Below are positions 26,066 through 36,273 of a stretch of DNA of 64,000 nucleotides, piece by piece. The translations under genes and the position numbers were made by a program. Position 1 is the stretch's first letter. Every line of letters begins with the position of its first letter. The notes below the pieces were generated by a model. It was not told the origin of the DNA, ran no database searches, and worked only from the letters and a program-made list of their open reading frames with translations. The DNA comes from RHKX01 sp963745755 (GTDB lineage: Bacteria; Actinomycetota; Thermoleophilia; Solirubrobacterales; 70-9), in assembly GCA_963745755.1 (NCBI GenBank), contig CAVUYP010000001.1:1922001-1986000 (forward strand). The letters run 5' to 3'.

Positions 26066-27912
26066 AGGCCCGCCGCGAGATCCTCCGCTCGGTCGCCGGC
26101 TGGCGCAGCCGCCGGACCGCGATCCGCCGCGGCGCCCAGGGACCGCCGGGCGCGCCCTTCGTCGTCGGCGCAACCCGCTCGGGGACGACGCTGCTGCGGC
26201 TGATGCTCGACGCCCATCCCGAGATCGCGATCCCCTCCGAGACCCACTTCATCCCCGAGCTGATCTCGGCCCGCGAGAAGCACGGCGCCACCCGCGAGCA
26301 GATGCTCGAGCTGCTCACCTCGCACCGCCGCTGGGGCGACTTCACGATCGAGCCCGATGAGCTGGCCGAGCGCTGGAGCGCGATCGAGCCGCTCAGCGGC
26401 CCCGAGGCCGTGCGCGCGTTCTTCCACCTCTACGCCGACAAGCAGGGCAAGCACGACGCCCGCTGGGGCGACAAGACGCCCGGCTACGTGAAGTCGATGC
26501 GAGAGATCCAGGGCTACCTGCCGGAGGCGCGCTTCATCCACCTGATCCGCGACGGCCGCGACGTCGCCCTGTCGGTCCTCAAGCAGACCTGGGGCCCGCA
26601 GTCGATCGAGGCCGCAGCCGAGAAGTGGCGCAGCCGGGTCAATCGCGGCCGCTCCCAGCAGCCCTACCTCGGCTACTACATGGAGGTCAAGTTCGAGGAC
26701 CTCGTCCTCGACACCGAGCGCGAGCTGCGACGGATCTGCGAGTTCATCGACCTGCCGTTCGACGAGCGGATGCTCGGCTACCACGAGACCGCCGAACAGC
26801 GGCTCCAGGAGAAGGCGCGGGCGCTGCCCCGCAACCACGGCGAGGCACAGTCGGCCGAGAAGCGCCTGCTCAGCCACGCGAAGACGTTCGAGCCTCCGAA
26901 CCCGGAGATGATCGGCACCTGGAAGCAGCGGATGAGCCCCCGTGACCGGGCCGCCTACGAGGCGCTGGCGGGCGACCTGCTCGCCGAGCTCGGCTACGAG
27001 ACCGACGTGCCGAACGGCGGCGGCGTCGTGCACCGTCCGCGGCGCGGGCCGCGGCTGCCCCGGCCGCTGCGCCGGGTCGTCTCGATCGCCAAGCACGCGA
27101 CCGGCGTCCGCGATCCGGCCGAGCCGCGAACCCCGGCCCCGTTTCTGATCGGCGCCGCGCGCTCGGGGACGGCGCTGCTCGGCGCGATGCTCGGCGCCCA
27201 CTCGGAGATGCGGATCCTCGACGAGACCGGCTTCGTTCCCCGGCTCGCGGAGATGATCCGCTCCGAGCCGATGACGGTCGAGCGGGTCATCAAGGTGATG
27301 GCCGCCGCCGGGCCACTCGAGGCGCAGGGCATCTCCGAGGAGGAGATGCGGAGCGCGGCTCGAGGCGCTCGACGACCTCAAGGCCGCGGCGGTGCTGCGC
27401 AGCTTCTACGAGACATCGGCCGCGAACGGCGGCGACCTCGCGCTGGGGCGACCACACCCCCTCCTACCTGAAGCGGATGCGGCGGATCCAGCGGGCGCTC
27501 AGCGAGGCCCGCTTCGTCCACGTCGTCCGCGACGGCCGCGACACGCTGGCGGCGCGGCCGGCGGCGATCAACACCGGCGCTGCGCTCGCCACCGGGCAGC
27601 GCTGGAACAAGAAGGTTCGCTCGGTGCGCGTCCAGGCACACCTGATGAACCACCTGCTCGAGGTCCGCTACGAGGACCTGATCGCCGACCCCGAGGGGAC
27701 CCTGCGCCGGGTCTGCGAGTTCATCGAGCTGCCCTTCGAGCCGGCGATGACCGAGCCGGCGGAGCGCAGCCGGATCGAGGCCAAGCTCGGCCCGGTCGGC
27801 GGCTGGCGCGAGCGCCTCGAGCCCGAGTCAGCTCGAGGCCTTCGAGGAGGTCGCCGGCCCGATGCTCGACGAGCTCGGCTATCGCAGCGGCACCGCGAGC
27901 GCCGTTCGCTGA
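26062..27912 (+). CDS. Two-domain sulfotransferase fusion (three frame breaks in the second half)
   Basis: One reading frame without a stop spans two sulfotransferase domains. Domain 1 (about residues 1-320) is complete: FVVGATRSGTTLLRLMLDAHPEIAIPSETHFIPELI, DARWGDKTPGYVKSM, RFIHLIRDGRDVALS, KFEDLVLDTERELRRICEFIDLPF. A basic linker (HRPRRGPRLPRPLRRVV) leads to domain 2 with changed key sites: FLIGAARSGTALLGAMLGAHSEM instead of SGTTLLR, DETGFVPRL instead of ETHFVPEL, but RFVHVVRDGRDTLAA and VRYEDLIADPEGTLRRVCEFIELPF kept. Extra bases near 27358, 27448 and 27827 must be dropped; then 615 residues. No stop exists near the junction in any forward frame, so the fusion is not simply a frame error. 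GTG start overlaps the upstream stop. Confidence 0.8.
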
Positions 27913-27918
27913 GCCCGC

Positions 27919-28790
27919 TCAGTCGACCCGCAGGCGCCGAGCGGTCTGCGTCCCCTTGCCCTTCAGCTCGACCTCGACCGGCTCGCCGTCGTCGTCGCTG
28001 AGATTGGCGGCGATCCGCTCCGAGTAGAGGATCTCGCCGGCGGCGGCGCGGCCCTGCAACCGCGACGCGGTGTTGACGACGTCGCCGACCGCCGTGAAGT
28101 CGTAGACGGCCCGATCGCCGATGTTGCCGACGAACGCCTCGCCGTAGTCGAGGCCGATGCCGAGCTCGACGAACGGGCCCTCGTCGCTGTCCGTAGCCGA
28201 CTGCGGCGAGCAGCGCGCGGGCCTGCCTGATCATCAGCGCGGCCGGTGCCTCGTCGCCGAGGCGCGACGTGAACGGCGGCAGATACAGCGCCATCACCTC
28301 GTCGCCGATCAGCTTGTCGATCACCGCCTCCGGGAACAGGACCCGCTCGGCGCAACCGTAGAAGCGCCGCAGCAGCGCCGAGACGGCGCTCGGGTCCATC
28401 CCCTCGCTGTGGCTGGTGAAGCCGCGCAGGTCGGCGAACAGGACGCCGGTCTCCATCGTCGTCCCACCCGGCGGCGAGGCCTCGACGCAGGTCGCGCACA
28501 GGGTCGGGTTCTTGCGTGAGGGCCGGTAGCCGAGCGGCCGCGCGACGTGGCTGCCGGCGCCCGCGAACGGGGCCGCGCAGATCCCGCAGCGCTGCGATCC
28601 CGGGAGCGTCAGCCAGACCCGCCGGAACGAAGCGGCCGGCCGGGCTCTCCTGCATCTCCCACATCGCCGCCCAGTCCTCCTCGCCGAGCGGCTCGCCACC
28701 GGCCTTGCCGGCCCGTCGGTGCATGCGCCTCAACACGAACCGCTGCCATGCCGTCAGCGCGCTGTCAGGCTCGGATCCGGAGCCGCTCAC
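27919..28790 (-). CDS. Class III adenylate/guanylate cyclase with N-terminal zinc-ribbon-like part (two frame breaks)
   Basis: The C-terminal half is a class III nucleotide cyclase: GVLFADLRGFTSHSE (metal-binding Asp), VIDKLIGDEVMALY, and YDFTAVGDVVNTASRLQ with the transition-state Asn and Arg, so it should be active. The N-terminal half has a helical segment and a cysteine set, CGICAAPF and LCATC, about 30 residues apart, which looks like a zinc ribbon. Extra bases near 28616 and 28190 break the frame; the repaired protein has 289 residues. The start is GTG at 28790 with TACGAT 6 bases before it. It points against the sulfotransferase run and away from purL. Confidence 0.82.
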
Positions 28791-28796
28791 CAACCG

Positions 28797-28802
28797 ATCG
28801 TA
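28797..28802 (-). promoter_or_regulatory. Probable -10 element of the cyclase gene
   Basis: On the minus strand TACGAT ends 6 bases before the GTG at 28790. The rest of the 66-base gap to purL shows nothing further. Confidence 0.45.
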
Positions 28803-28856
28803 GCGCCGGCTTTCCGGTTTGCCGTGCCCTCGGCGCCATTCCGGGCGGCCGCATAG

Positions 28857-31083
28857 TTGAATGGTCGCCGTGATCCGCTCATCCGGTCCGAAGCCACGCC
28901 GTTGACCAAGCACCGAGACCTCGGGCTGACCGACCGCGAGTACGAGCTGATCGGCGACGGGCTCGGCCGCGAGCCCAACGACGTCGAGCTGGCGATGTTC
29001 TCGCTGCTCTGGTCCGAGCACTGCGCCTACAAGCACTCCAAGAAGCTGCTGCGGCGGCTGCCGACCGAGGGACCGCGGGTTGTGATGGGGCCGGGCGAGA
29101 ACGCCGGCGCCGTCGACGTCGGCAGCGGCTGGTCGGTGGCGTTCAAGGTCGAGTCCCACAACCACCCGAGCGCGGTCGAGCCGTTCCAGGGAGCGGCCAC
29201 CGGCGTCGGCGGGATCATGCGCGACATCTTCGCCCTCGGCGCCCGGCCGATCGCGGTGCTCGATTCGCTGCGCTTCGGCGAGCTCGACTCGCCGCGCTCG
29301 CGCTACCTGTTCGATCACGTCGTCGCCGGGATCGGCCACTACGGCAACTCGATCGGCGTGCCGACGGTCGGCGGCGAGGTTCACTTCGAGGCTCCCTACG
29401 AGCAGAACTGCCTCGTCAACGCGATGTGCGTCGGACTCGCCCGCACCGAGCGGATGATTCGCGCCGCCGCGGCCGGGGTCGGCAACGTGATCGTGCTGAT
29501 GGGCGCGACGACCGGCCGCGACGGGATCGGCGGCGCCTCGGTGCTGGCCTCGGCCGAGCTCGGAGAGGGCGACGACAAGCGCCCGACCGTGCAGATCGGC
29601 GACCCCTTCGAGGAGAAGAAGGTGATGGAGTGCTGTCTGGAGCTGCTCGCCGGCGACCTGCTCGTCTCGCTCCAGGACCTCGGTGCCGCCGGGCTGACCT
29701 CGTCGGCCTGCGAGATGGCCTCCGCCGGCGGCGTCGGGATCGACATCGACGTCGCCAGGGTGCCGCTCCGCAACCCCGACCTCGAGCCGTTCGAGGTGAT
29801 GGTCTCGGAGTCGCAGGAGCGGATGCTGGCCGTCGTCGAGCCCGGCAAGGTCGACGAGGTGCTGGCGATCTGCCGCAAGTGGGAGACCGGCGGCACGGCG
29901 ATCGGCGAGGTCACCGAAGGTGATCGGATCCGGATCTTCGCCGGCGCCGAGCTGGTCGGCGACATGCCGGTGACGCTGCTCGTCGACGACTGCCCGCTCT
30001 ACGACCTCGAGCCCGCCGAGCCTGACGGCTGGATCTACGGCAACGGCGAACCGCAGCTCCGCGACGCCGACCCCGCCGACGTCCTCCTGTCGCTGCTGGC
30101 GACGCCGACGATCGCCTCGAAGCGCTGGGCATTCGAGCAGTACGACTCGATCGTGCAGTCGCGGACGGTGCGGCGACCCGAGCAGGCCGACGCCGCCGTC
30201 CTGCAGCATCGCCGAGACGGGCACGGCGATCGCCGTCTCGATCGACGGCAGCGGCAGGCGGGTCGGCTGCGATCCCTATGCCGGCACCGTCGAGGCGGTG
30301 CTCGAGTGCGCTCAGAACCTCGCCTGCGTCGGCGCCGAGCCGCTCGGCCTCACCAACTGCCTCAACTTCGGCAACCCCGAGAAGCCCGCCGTCGCCTGGC
30401 AGCTCGACCGTTCGACGCAGGGCCTCGCCGACGCCTGCACCGAGCTCGGCGTGCCGGTCGTCGGCGGCAACGTCTCGCTCTACAACGAGACCGACCGCGG
30501 GCCGATCTACCCGACGCCGGTCGTCGGCATGGTCGGCGAGCTGCCCTCCGCCGAGGACCTGCCCGGCACGGCGCTGCGCGCCGGCGACGCGATCGCCTTC
30601 GCCGGCCCGTTCGCTCCCTCGCCGGCGGGCTCGCAGCTCGCGAAGCTGCGTGGCGAGCTCGGCCCCGGGATCGGCCGGTTCGAGATCGGCACCGTCAAGG
30701 CGGCGATCGCCGGGGTCCGCGACGCCGTCCGCGACGGCCTGCTGCACACCGCCCACGACGTCAGCGACGGCGGCCTCGCCTGCGCGCTGGCCGAGGTCGC
30801 GATCGCCGGCGGCGTCGGCCTCCAGGTCGACCTCGGCCCGCTGCTCGGCGACGACGACCCGGAGGCGTGGCTGTTCGGCGAGGGGCCGGGGGGATTCGTG
30901 CTCGGCGGCGAGGTGACCGCGATCGAGCGGCTCGTCGAGGCCGGCACCGCGACCCTGATCGGGATCGCGTCCGGCGACGAGATCCGGATCGCCGCCGGCT
31001 CGGCGTCGGTTGCGGTCGCCGTCGACGACGCGGCGGCGGCCTGGCGCTCGCTCGGCGCGCTGATGGACGCGACGCCGAGCTGA
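28857..31083 (+). CDS. purL: FGAM synthase large subunit PurL, small type (one frame break)
   Basis: PurL converts FGAR to FGAM using ATP and ammonia from PurQ. The family marks are LGLTDREYELIGDGLGR, WSEHCAYKHSK with the catalytic His, KVESHNHPSAVEPFQGAATGVGG, the GARPIA loop, GGEVHFE, and in the second half LTNCLNFGNPEKP, VVGGNVSLYNE and TAHDVSDGGLA. One extra base near 30208 separates the halves; repaired length is 741 residues from the TTG at 28857. A TTG at 28902 would give 726 and fits the family N-terminus slightly better, so the exact start is open. PurS and PurQ are encoded 15 kb upstream. Confidence 0.9.
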
Positions 31084-31090
31084 CCGCCCC

Positions 31091-31145
31091 CCCGCCGAGG
31101 TGGAGGAAAGGGGGAATAGTTGCCTGTTTCCTCGACCTCGGCGGG
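31091..31145. repeat. Palindromic repeat P2, copy 1
   Basis: 19-base arms (31091-31109 and 31127-31145, the second TTTCCTCGACCTCGGCGGG) pair at 18 of 19 positions around the 17-base loop GGGGGAATAGTTGCCTG. The element begins 8 bases after the purL stop. Related copies are at 36203-36255 and 47955-48012. A terminator-like role is plausible. Confidence 0.8.
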
Positions 31146-31151
31146 TTGGGC

Positions 31152-31217
31152 GGGCTGGTCCCGGCGGGCTGGCGGGCTGGTCCCGGCGGGCTGGCGGGCT
31201 GGTCGCGGCGGGTTGGG
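31152..31217 (+). repeat. Three tandem 22-bp repeats
   Basis: Units at 31152-31173 and 31174-31195 are identical (gggctggtcccggcgggc then tggc), and the third at 31196-31217 differs at a few sites. They lie between the P2 palindrome and the purF promoter. No open reading frame is likely here. The function is unknown; the array could be a binding site or slippage product. Confidence 0.7.
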
Positions 31218-31252
31218 CGGCGGGCCGGCGCGGGGTCGGCGGCCGGCGCTGC

Positions 31253-31258
31253 TAGCCT
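31253..31258 (+). promoter_or_regulatory. Probable -10 element of purF-purN-purH
   Basis: TAGCCT is followed by a leader of about 55 bases with GGAAGG at 31305-31310, about 11 bases before the TTG start, so this unit is not leaderless. Confidence 0.4.
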
Positions 31259-31321
31259 TGCGCTGCAGGACCTGTTCTGCGCCGATCCCTGACGAAGTCG
31301 ATCCGGAAGGCCAACTTCTTC

Positions 31322-32758
31322 TTGAGCGAGTCGCCCCTCGACGACCGCGACGGGCCGCGCGATGAGTGCGGCGTCTTCGGCGTGTACGCGCCCGGGCACG
31401 ACGTCGCCAGGCTGACCTACTTCGGCCTCTTCGCGCTCCAGCACCGCGGCCAGGAGTCGGCCGGGATCGCCACCTGCGAGGGCGGCATGATCATGACCCT
31501 GCGCGACCTCGGGCTCGTCTCGCAGGTCTTCGACGAGGAGAAGCTGCAGGGGCTGGCCGGGACGATGGCGATCGGCCACGTCCGCTACTCGACGACCGGC
31601 GGCGGCGCCTGGGAGAACACCCAGCCGGTCTGGCGCGACGACGGCCGTGAGGTCGCGCTCGCCCACAACGGCAACCTGACCAACGCCGTCGAGCTCTACG
31701 CCGAGCTCCGCGAGCGCGGCATCTCATTCCGCGGCACCTCCGACTCGGAGATCATCGCGGCGCTGCTCTCCTCGTCGACCGAGAAACGGATCGAGGACGC
31801 GATCGTCGAGACGATGCCGCGGCTCGAGGGCGCCTACTCGACCGTGGTGATGACGAAGAGCGGCATCTGTGCCTTCCGCGACCCGAGCGGGGTCCGGCCG
31901 CTTGCACTCGGCCGGCTCGGCTCCGACTTCCTCGTCGCCTCGGAGAGCTGCGCGTTCGACATCGTCGGCGCCGAGTTGATCCGCGAGGTCAACCCCGGCG
32001 AGATGGTCTCGCTCAGCGAGCGCGGCCTCGAGGTCCGCCAGGCGGTCAAACCGAAGAAGCGGTCGCACTGCGTCTTCGAGCACATCTACTTCTCCCGTCC
32101 CGACACCCGGCTGGAGGGGCGGGTTCTGCAGCAGGTCCGCGGCCGGATGGGCGAGATCCTCTGGCGCGAGGCGCCGGTCGACGCCGACCTCGTCATCTCC
32201 GTGCCCGACTCCGGCAACCCCGCCGCCTCGGGCTTCTCGCGCGCCTCCGGCCTGCCCAAGGACGACGGGCTGATCAAGAACCGCTACGTCGCCCGGACCT
32301 TCATCCAGCCCGGCCAGGAGCTGCGCAAGCACGGCCTGCGGATGAAGTTCAACCCGTTGCCGGAGATCGTCGCCGGCCAGCGCGTCGTCGTCGTCGACGA
32401 CTCGATCGTGCGCGGCAACACGACCCGCCAGATCGTCGGGATGCTGCGCGACGCCGGCGCGATCGAGGTCCACCTGCGGATCTCGGCGCCGCCGATCCGC
32501 TTTCCCTGCCACTACGGCGTCGACATGTCGACTCGCGAGGAGATGGTCGCCCACGAGCGCACCATCGACGAGATCGCCGACCATCTCGGCGCCGACTCGC
32601 TGGCCTACCTGTCGCTCGACGGTGTCTACGAGGCGATCGGGACGCCGGCCGAGGACCACTGCGACGCCTGCTTCACCGGTCGCTATCCGCTCGGCGAAAC
32701 CGCGAACGGCAAGTTCGCGCTCGAGCAGCTGACGACGGTTCCCGCTCCAGCCGGCTGA
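31322..32758 (+). CDS. purF: Amidophosphoribosyltransferase
   Basis: PurF makes phosphoribosylamine from PRPP and glutamine, the committed step. The start is TTG at 31322; a 15-residue propeptide precedes Cys16 (DECGVFGVYAP), which becomes the N-terminal nucleophile after cleavage. LTYFGLFALQHRGQESAGI and GHVRYSTTG form the glutaminase site, and VVVVDDSIVRGNTTRQIV is the PRPP loop. Cysteines in HCVFEHIYF, FPCHYGVDM and HCDACFTGRYP match the four ligands of the Bacillus-type 4Fe-4S cluster. At 478 residues it is full length with no break. PurN follows after one base. Confidence 0.95.
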   Translation: MSESPLDDRDGPRDECGVFGVYAPGHDVARLTYFGLFALQHRGQESAGIATCEGGMIMTLRDLGLVSQVFDEEKLQGLAGTMAIGHVRYSTTGGGAWENTQPVWRDDGREVALAHNGNLTNAVELYAELRERGISFRGTSDSEIIAALLSSSTEKRIEDAIVETMPRLEGAYSTVVMTKSGICAFRDPSGVRPLALGRLGSDFLVASESCAFDIVGAELIREVNPGEMVSLSERGLEVRQAVKPKKRSHCVFEHIYFSRPDTRLEGRVLQQVRGRMGEILWREAPVDADLVISVPDSGNPAASGFSRASGLPKDDGLIKNRYVARTFIQPGQELRKHGLRMKFNPLPEIVAGQRVVVVDDSIVRGNTTRQIVGMLRDAGAIEVHLRISAPPIRFPCHYGVDMSTREEMVAHERTIDEIADHLGADSLAYLSLDGVYEAIGTPAEDHCDACFTGRYPLGETANGKFALEQLTTVPAPAG

Positions 32759-32759
32759 C

Positions 32760-33418
32760 TTGAGCGACGCCGGGCCCGGAGAGCAGGCGCGGCCGCGCAA
32801 CGGCGCGCCGTTGCGGATCGCGGTGCTCGCCTCCGGCAGCGGCACGAACCTGCAGGCGATCCTCGATCGCCTGCACGGGCGCGGCAAGGTCGAGGTCGCC
32901 GGCGTCGCCTCCGACAAGCGCGGCGCGCGGGCGCTCGAGCGGGCCGCCGCGGCCGGCGTGCCGACGGCGGTCTTCGCCGCCGCCGACTTCTCGGGCCGGG
33001 CCGAGCGCGACGACGCGATCGCCGCCTGGCTGGAGTCGATCGGCTGCGAGCTGGTCGTGCTCGCCGGCTACATGCAGCTGCTCAGCGACGGCTTCGTGCG
33101 GCGCTTCCAGAACCGCGTCATCAACGTCCATCCGGCGCTGCTTCCGGCGTTCCCCGGGCTCGACGCGATCGGCCAGGCGATCGCCCACGGAGTCCGGGTG
33201 ACCGGCGTGACCGTCCACTTCGTCGACGAGGGGGTCGACACCGGGCCGATCCTCCTGCAACGCCCGATCGAGCTCACATACACTCGCCCGGTGCACGAGG
33301 TGACCGAGGAGATCCACGCCGTCGAGCACGAGTTGCTGCCCCGCGCGATCGAGCTGATCGCCGACGGCGCGGTCCATATCGACGTCGACAACCCGCGACT
33401 GGTCAGGATCGAGGAGCG

Positions 33419-33422
<4 letters not shown>
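32760..33422 (+). CDS. purN: Phosphoribosylglycinamide formyltransferase
   Basis: PurN adds the formyl group from 10-formyl-THF to GAR. The N-terminal LRIAVLASGSGTNLQAILD binds phosphate, VINVHPALLPAFPG holds the catalytic Asn and His, and VHFVDEGVDTGPIL the catalytic Asp. At 220 residues it has a 17-residue extra N-terminal tail relative to short homologues if the TTG at 32760 is used; no better start is seen. It lies one base after purF and overlaps purH by 4 bases. PurM, often placed between purF and purN, is absent here. Confidence 0.93.
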
Positions 33423-35039
<1,617 letters not shown>

Positions 35040-35046
35040 GGTCAGC

Positions 35047-35352
35047 GTGGCTCCCGCCGAAGGCAGAACCGAGGATCGCCCCGTCGGCAGCCGGCCGGTT
35101 CCGGCCGGGACGGTGCACGCGCTGCCCGCAGACCTGCGCGAGGCGCTTGCCGCCAGCGCCACCGCACTGGACGCCTGGAGCGACATCACGCCCCTGGCGC
35201 GCAACGAATTCATCTGCTGGGTCGAGGACGCCAAGCGGCAGACGACCAGGGAACGACGCATTCGCCGGACCCGGGAGGAGCTGGAAGCGGGCCAGCGCCG
35301 CCCCTGCTGCTGGCCGGGCTGCAAGCACCGCGAGCGCGACGGCGGCCGTTAG
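35047..35352 (+). CDS. YdeI/OmpD-associated-like small protein
   Basis: A 101-residue protein with the YdeI-type helical signature LPADLREALAASATALDAWSDITPLARNEFICWVEDAKRQTTRERRIRRT. Its C-terminal end RRPCCWPGCKHR has three cysteines and may bind metal. The start is GTG at 35047, 7 bases after purH. Members of this family are small cytosolic proteins whose role is poorly known. It may be co-transcribed with the purFNH unit. Confidence 0.8.
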   Translation: MAPAEGRTEDRPVGSRPVPAGTVHALPADLREALAASATALDAWSDITPLARNEFICWVEDAKRQTTRERRIRRTREELEAGQRRPCCWPGCKHRERDGGR

Positions 35353-35362
35353 CGAGCCCGGG

Positions 35363-36028
35363 ATGGCGGCTGCTCCGGAGATCGAAGTTCGGGTGCCGCG
35401 GGTCTTCTGCGGCCCCGGCGGCAGCTTCGGCAACCCGCTCGGCGTCGTCCTCGACGGGCCGTCGGTGCCGGCCGGCGACCGCCAGGCGCTGGCCCGTCAC
35501 CTCGGCTACTCGGAGACCGTCTTCGTCGATGACGCGGCGCGCGGCCGGATCGCGATCTACACGCCCGAGGTCGAGCTGCCGTTCGCCGGGCATCCGACCG
35601 TCGGCACCGCCTGGATGCTGTTCGGCGAGGGCCACGAGGTCGATGCCCTGCGACCGCCGGCCGGCGAGGTGGCCGTGCGGCGCGACGGCGATCTCACCTG
35701 GGTCGCCGCCCGTCCCGAGTGGTGTCCGCCCTGGGAGCTGACTGAGTACGGCTCCGCCGCCGAAGTCGAGGCGCTGCCGGTCGCCGGCGCGGGGCTGCGC
35801 TACGCCTGGGCGTGGATCGACGAGGCGCAGGGGCTGGTCCGGGCCCGTTGCTTCGTGCCCGAGGCGGGGATCGAGGAGGACGAGGCGACGGGCTCGGCGG
35901 CGCTGCCGCTGAGCGCCGAGCTCGGCCGGTCGATCGAGGTCCGCCAGGGCCGCGGCTCGGTGATCTGGGCGCGGCCGCTCGGCGACGGGCTGGTCGAGAT
36001 CGGCGGCCGCGTCGTCGAGGATCGCTAG
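35363..36028 (+). CDS. PhzF-family isomerase-like protein
   Basis: A 221-residue PhzF-like protein with the diaminopimelate-epimerase-type fold. The marks are PGGSFGNPLGVVLDG near the N-terminus, LGYSETVFV, EVELPFAGHPTVGTAWML in the middle and EDEATGSAALPL with the second phosphate-type loop near the end. The catalytic Glu of PhzF (in the first EV/ET stretch) is plausibly Glu in YSETVF. It is shorter than the usual 260-300 residues because the region between the halves is reduced. The ATG at 35363 follows the YdeI-like gene by 10 bases. Substrate unknown. Confidence 0.82.
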   Translation: MAAAPEIEVRVPRVFCGPGGSFGNPLGVVLDGPSVPAGDRQALARHLGYSETVFVDDAARGRIAIYTPEVELPFAGHPTVGTAWMLFGEGHEVDALRPPAGEVAVRRDGDLTWVAARPEWCPPWELTEYGSAAEVEALPVAGAGLRYAWAWIDEAQGLVRARCFVPEAGIEEDEATGSAALPLSAELGRSIEVRQGRGSVIWARPLGDGLVEIGGRVVEDR

Positions 36029-36092
36029 GCGGACGCTCAGCCGCGGGGCTCGGCGGGACGGCGAGCGTCGCCACCCATGATCGTCGCTCGAG

Positions 36093-36166
36093 TGCCCCCG
36101 GTGAGACTCGAACTCACGGCCTTCGGATTAAAAGTCCGCTGCTCTGACCAACTGAGCTACGGGGGC
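36093..36166 (-). tRNA. tRNA-Lys (TTT anticodon)
   Basis: A complete cloverleaf on the minus strand: acceptor GCCCCCG pairs with CGGGGGC, D-arm TAGCTCAGTTGGTCAGAGC, anticodon loop CTTTTAA reading Lys codons, T-arm with GTTCGAGTC, discriminator A. The 3' CCA is not encoded. It lies alone between convergent genes. Confidence 0.96.
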
Positions 36167-36202
36167 GAGCGGGAGCTTACGCGTGGCGGCACCGCTCGAC
36201 CC

Positions 36203-36255
36203 CCGCCGAGATCGAGGAAACGGGTGAATATTGCGGCTTTCCTCGACCTCGGCGG
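36203..36255. repeat. Palindromic repeat P2, copy 2
   Basis: 18-base arms (36203-36220 and 36238-36255, the second TTTCCTCGACCTCGGCGG) pair with a single A-C mismatch around the 17-base loop CGGGTGAATATTGCGGC. It begins 18 bases after the stop of the minus-strand phosphatase gene and may terminate the thiamine operon. Confidence 0.82.
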
Positions 36256-36273
36256 AACGCCGGGGGACGCAGC

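Noticed and set aside
24112..27471. A single open frame of 1119 codons
   Set aside because: It runs through a sulfotransferase, a glycosyltransferase and another sulfotransferase because of overlapping GTGA junctions and frame breaks; the parts have their own starts and family ends.
31091..31217. CRISPR array
   Set aside because: The repeats are adjacent 22-bp units without unique spacers, and no cas gene is present.
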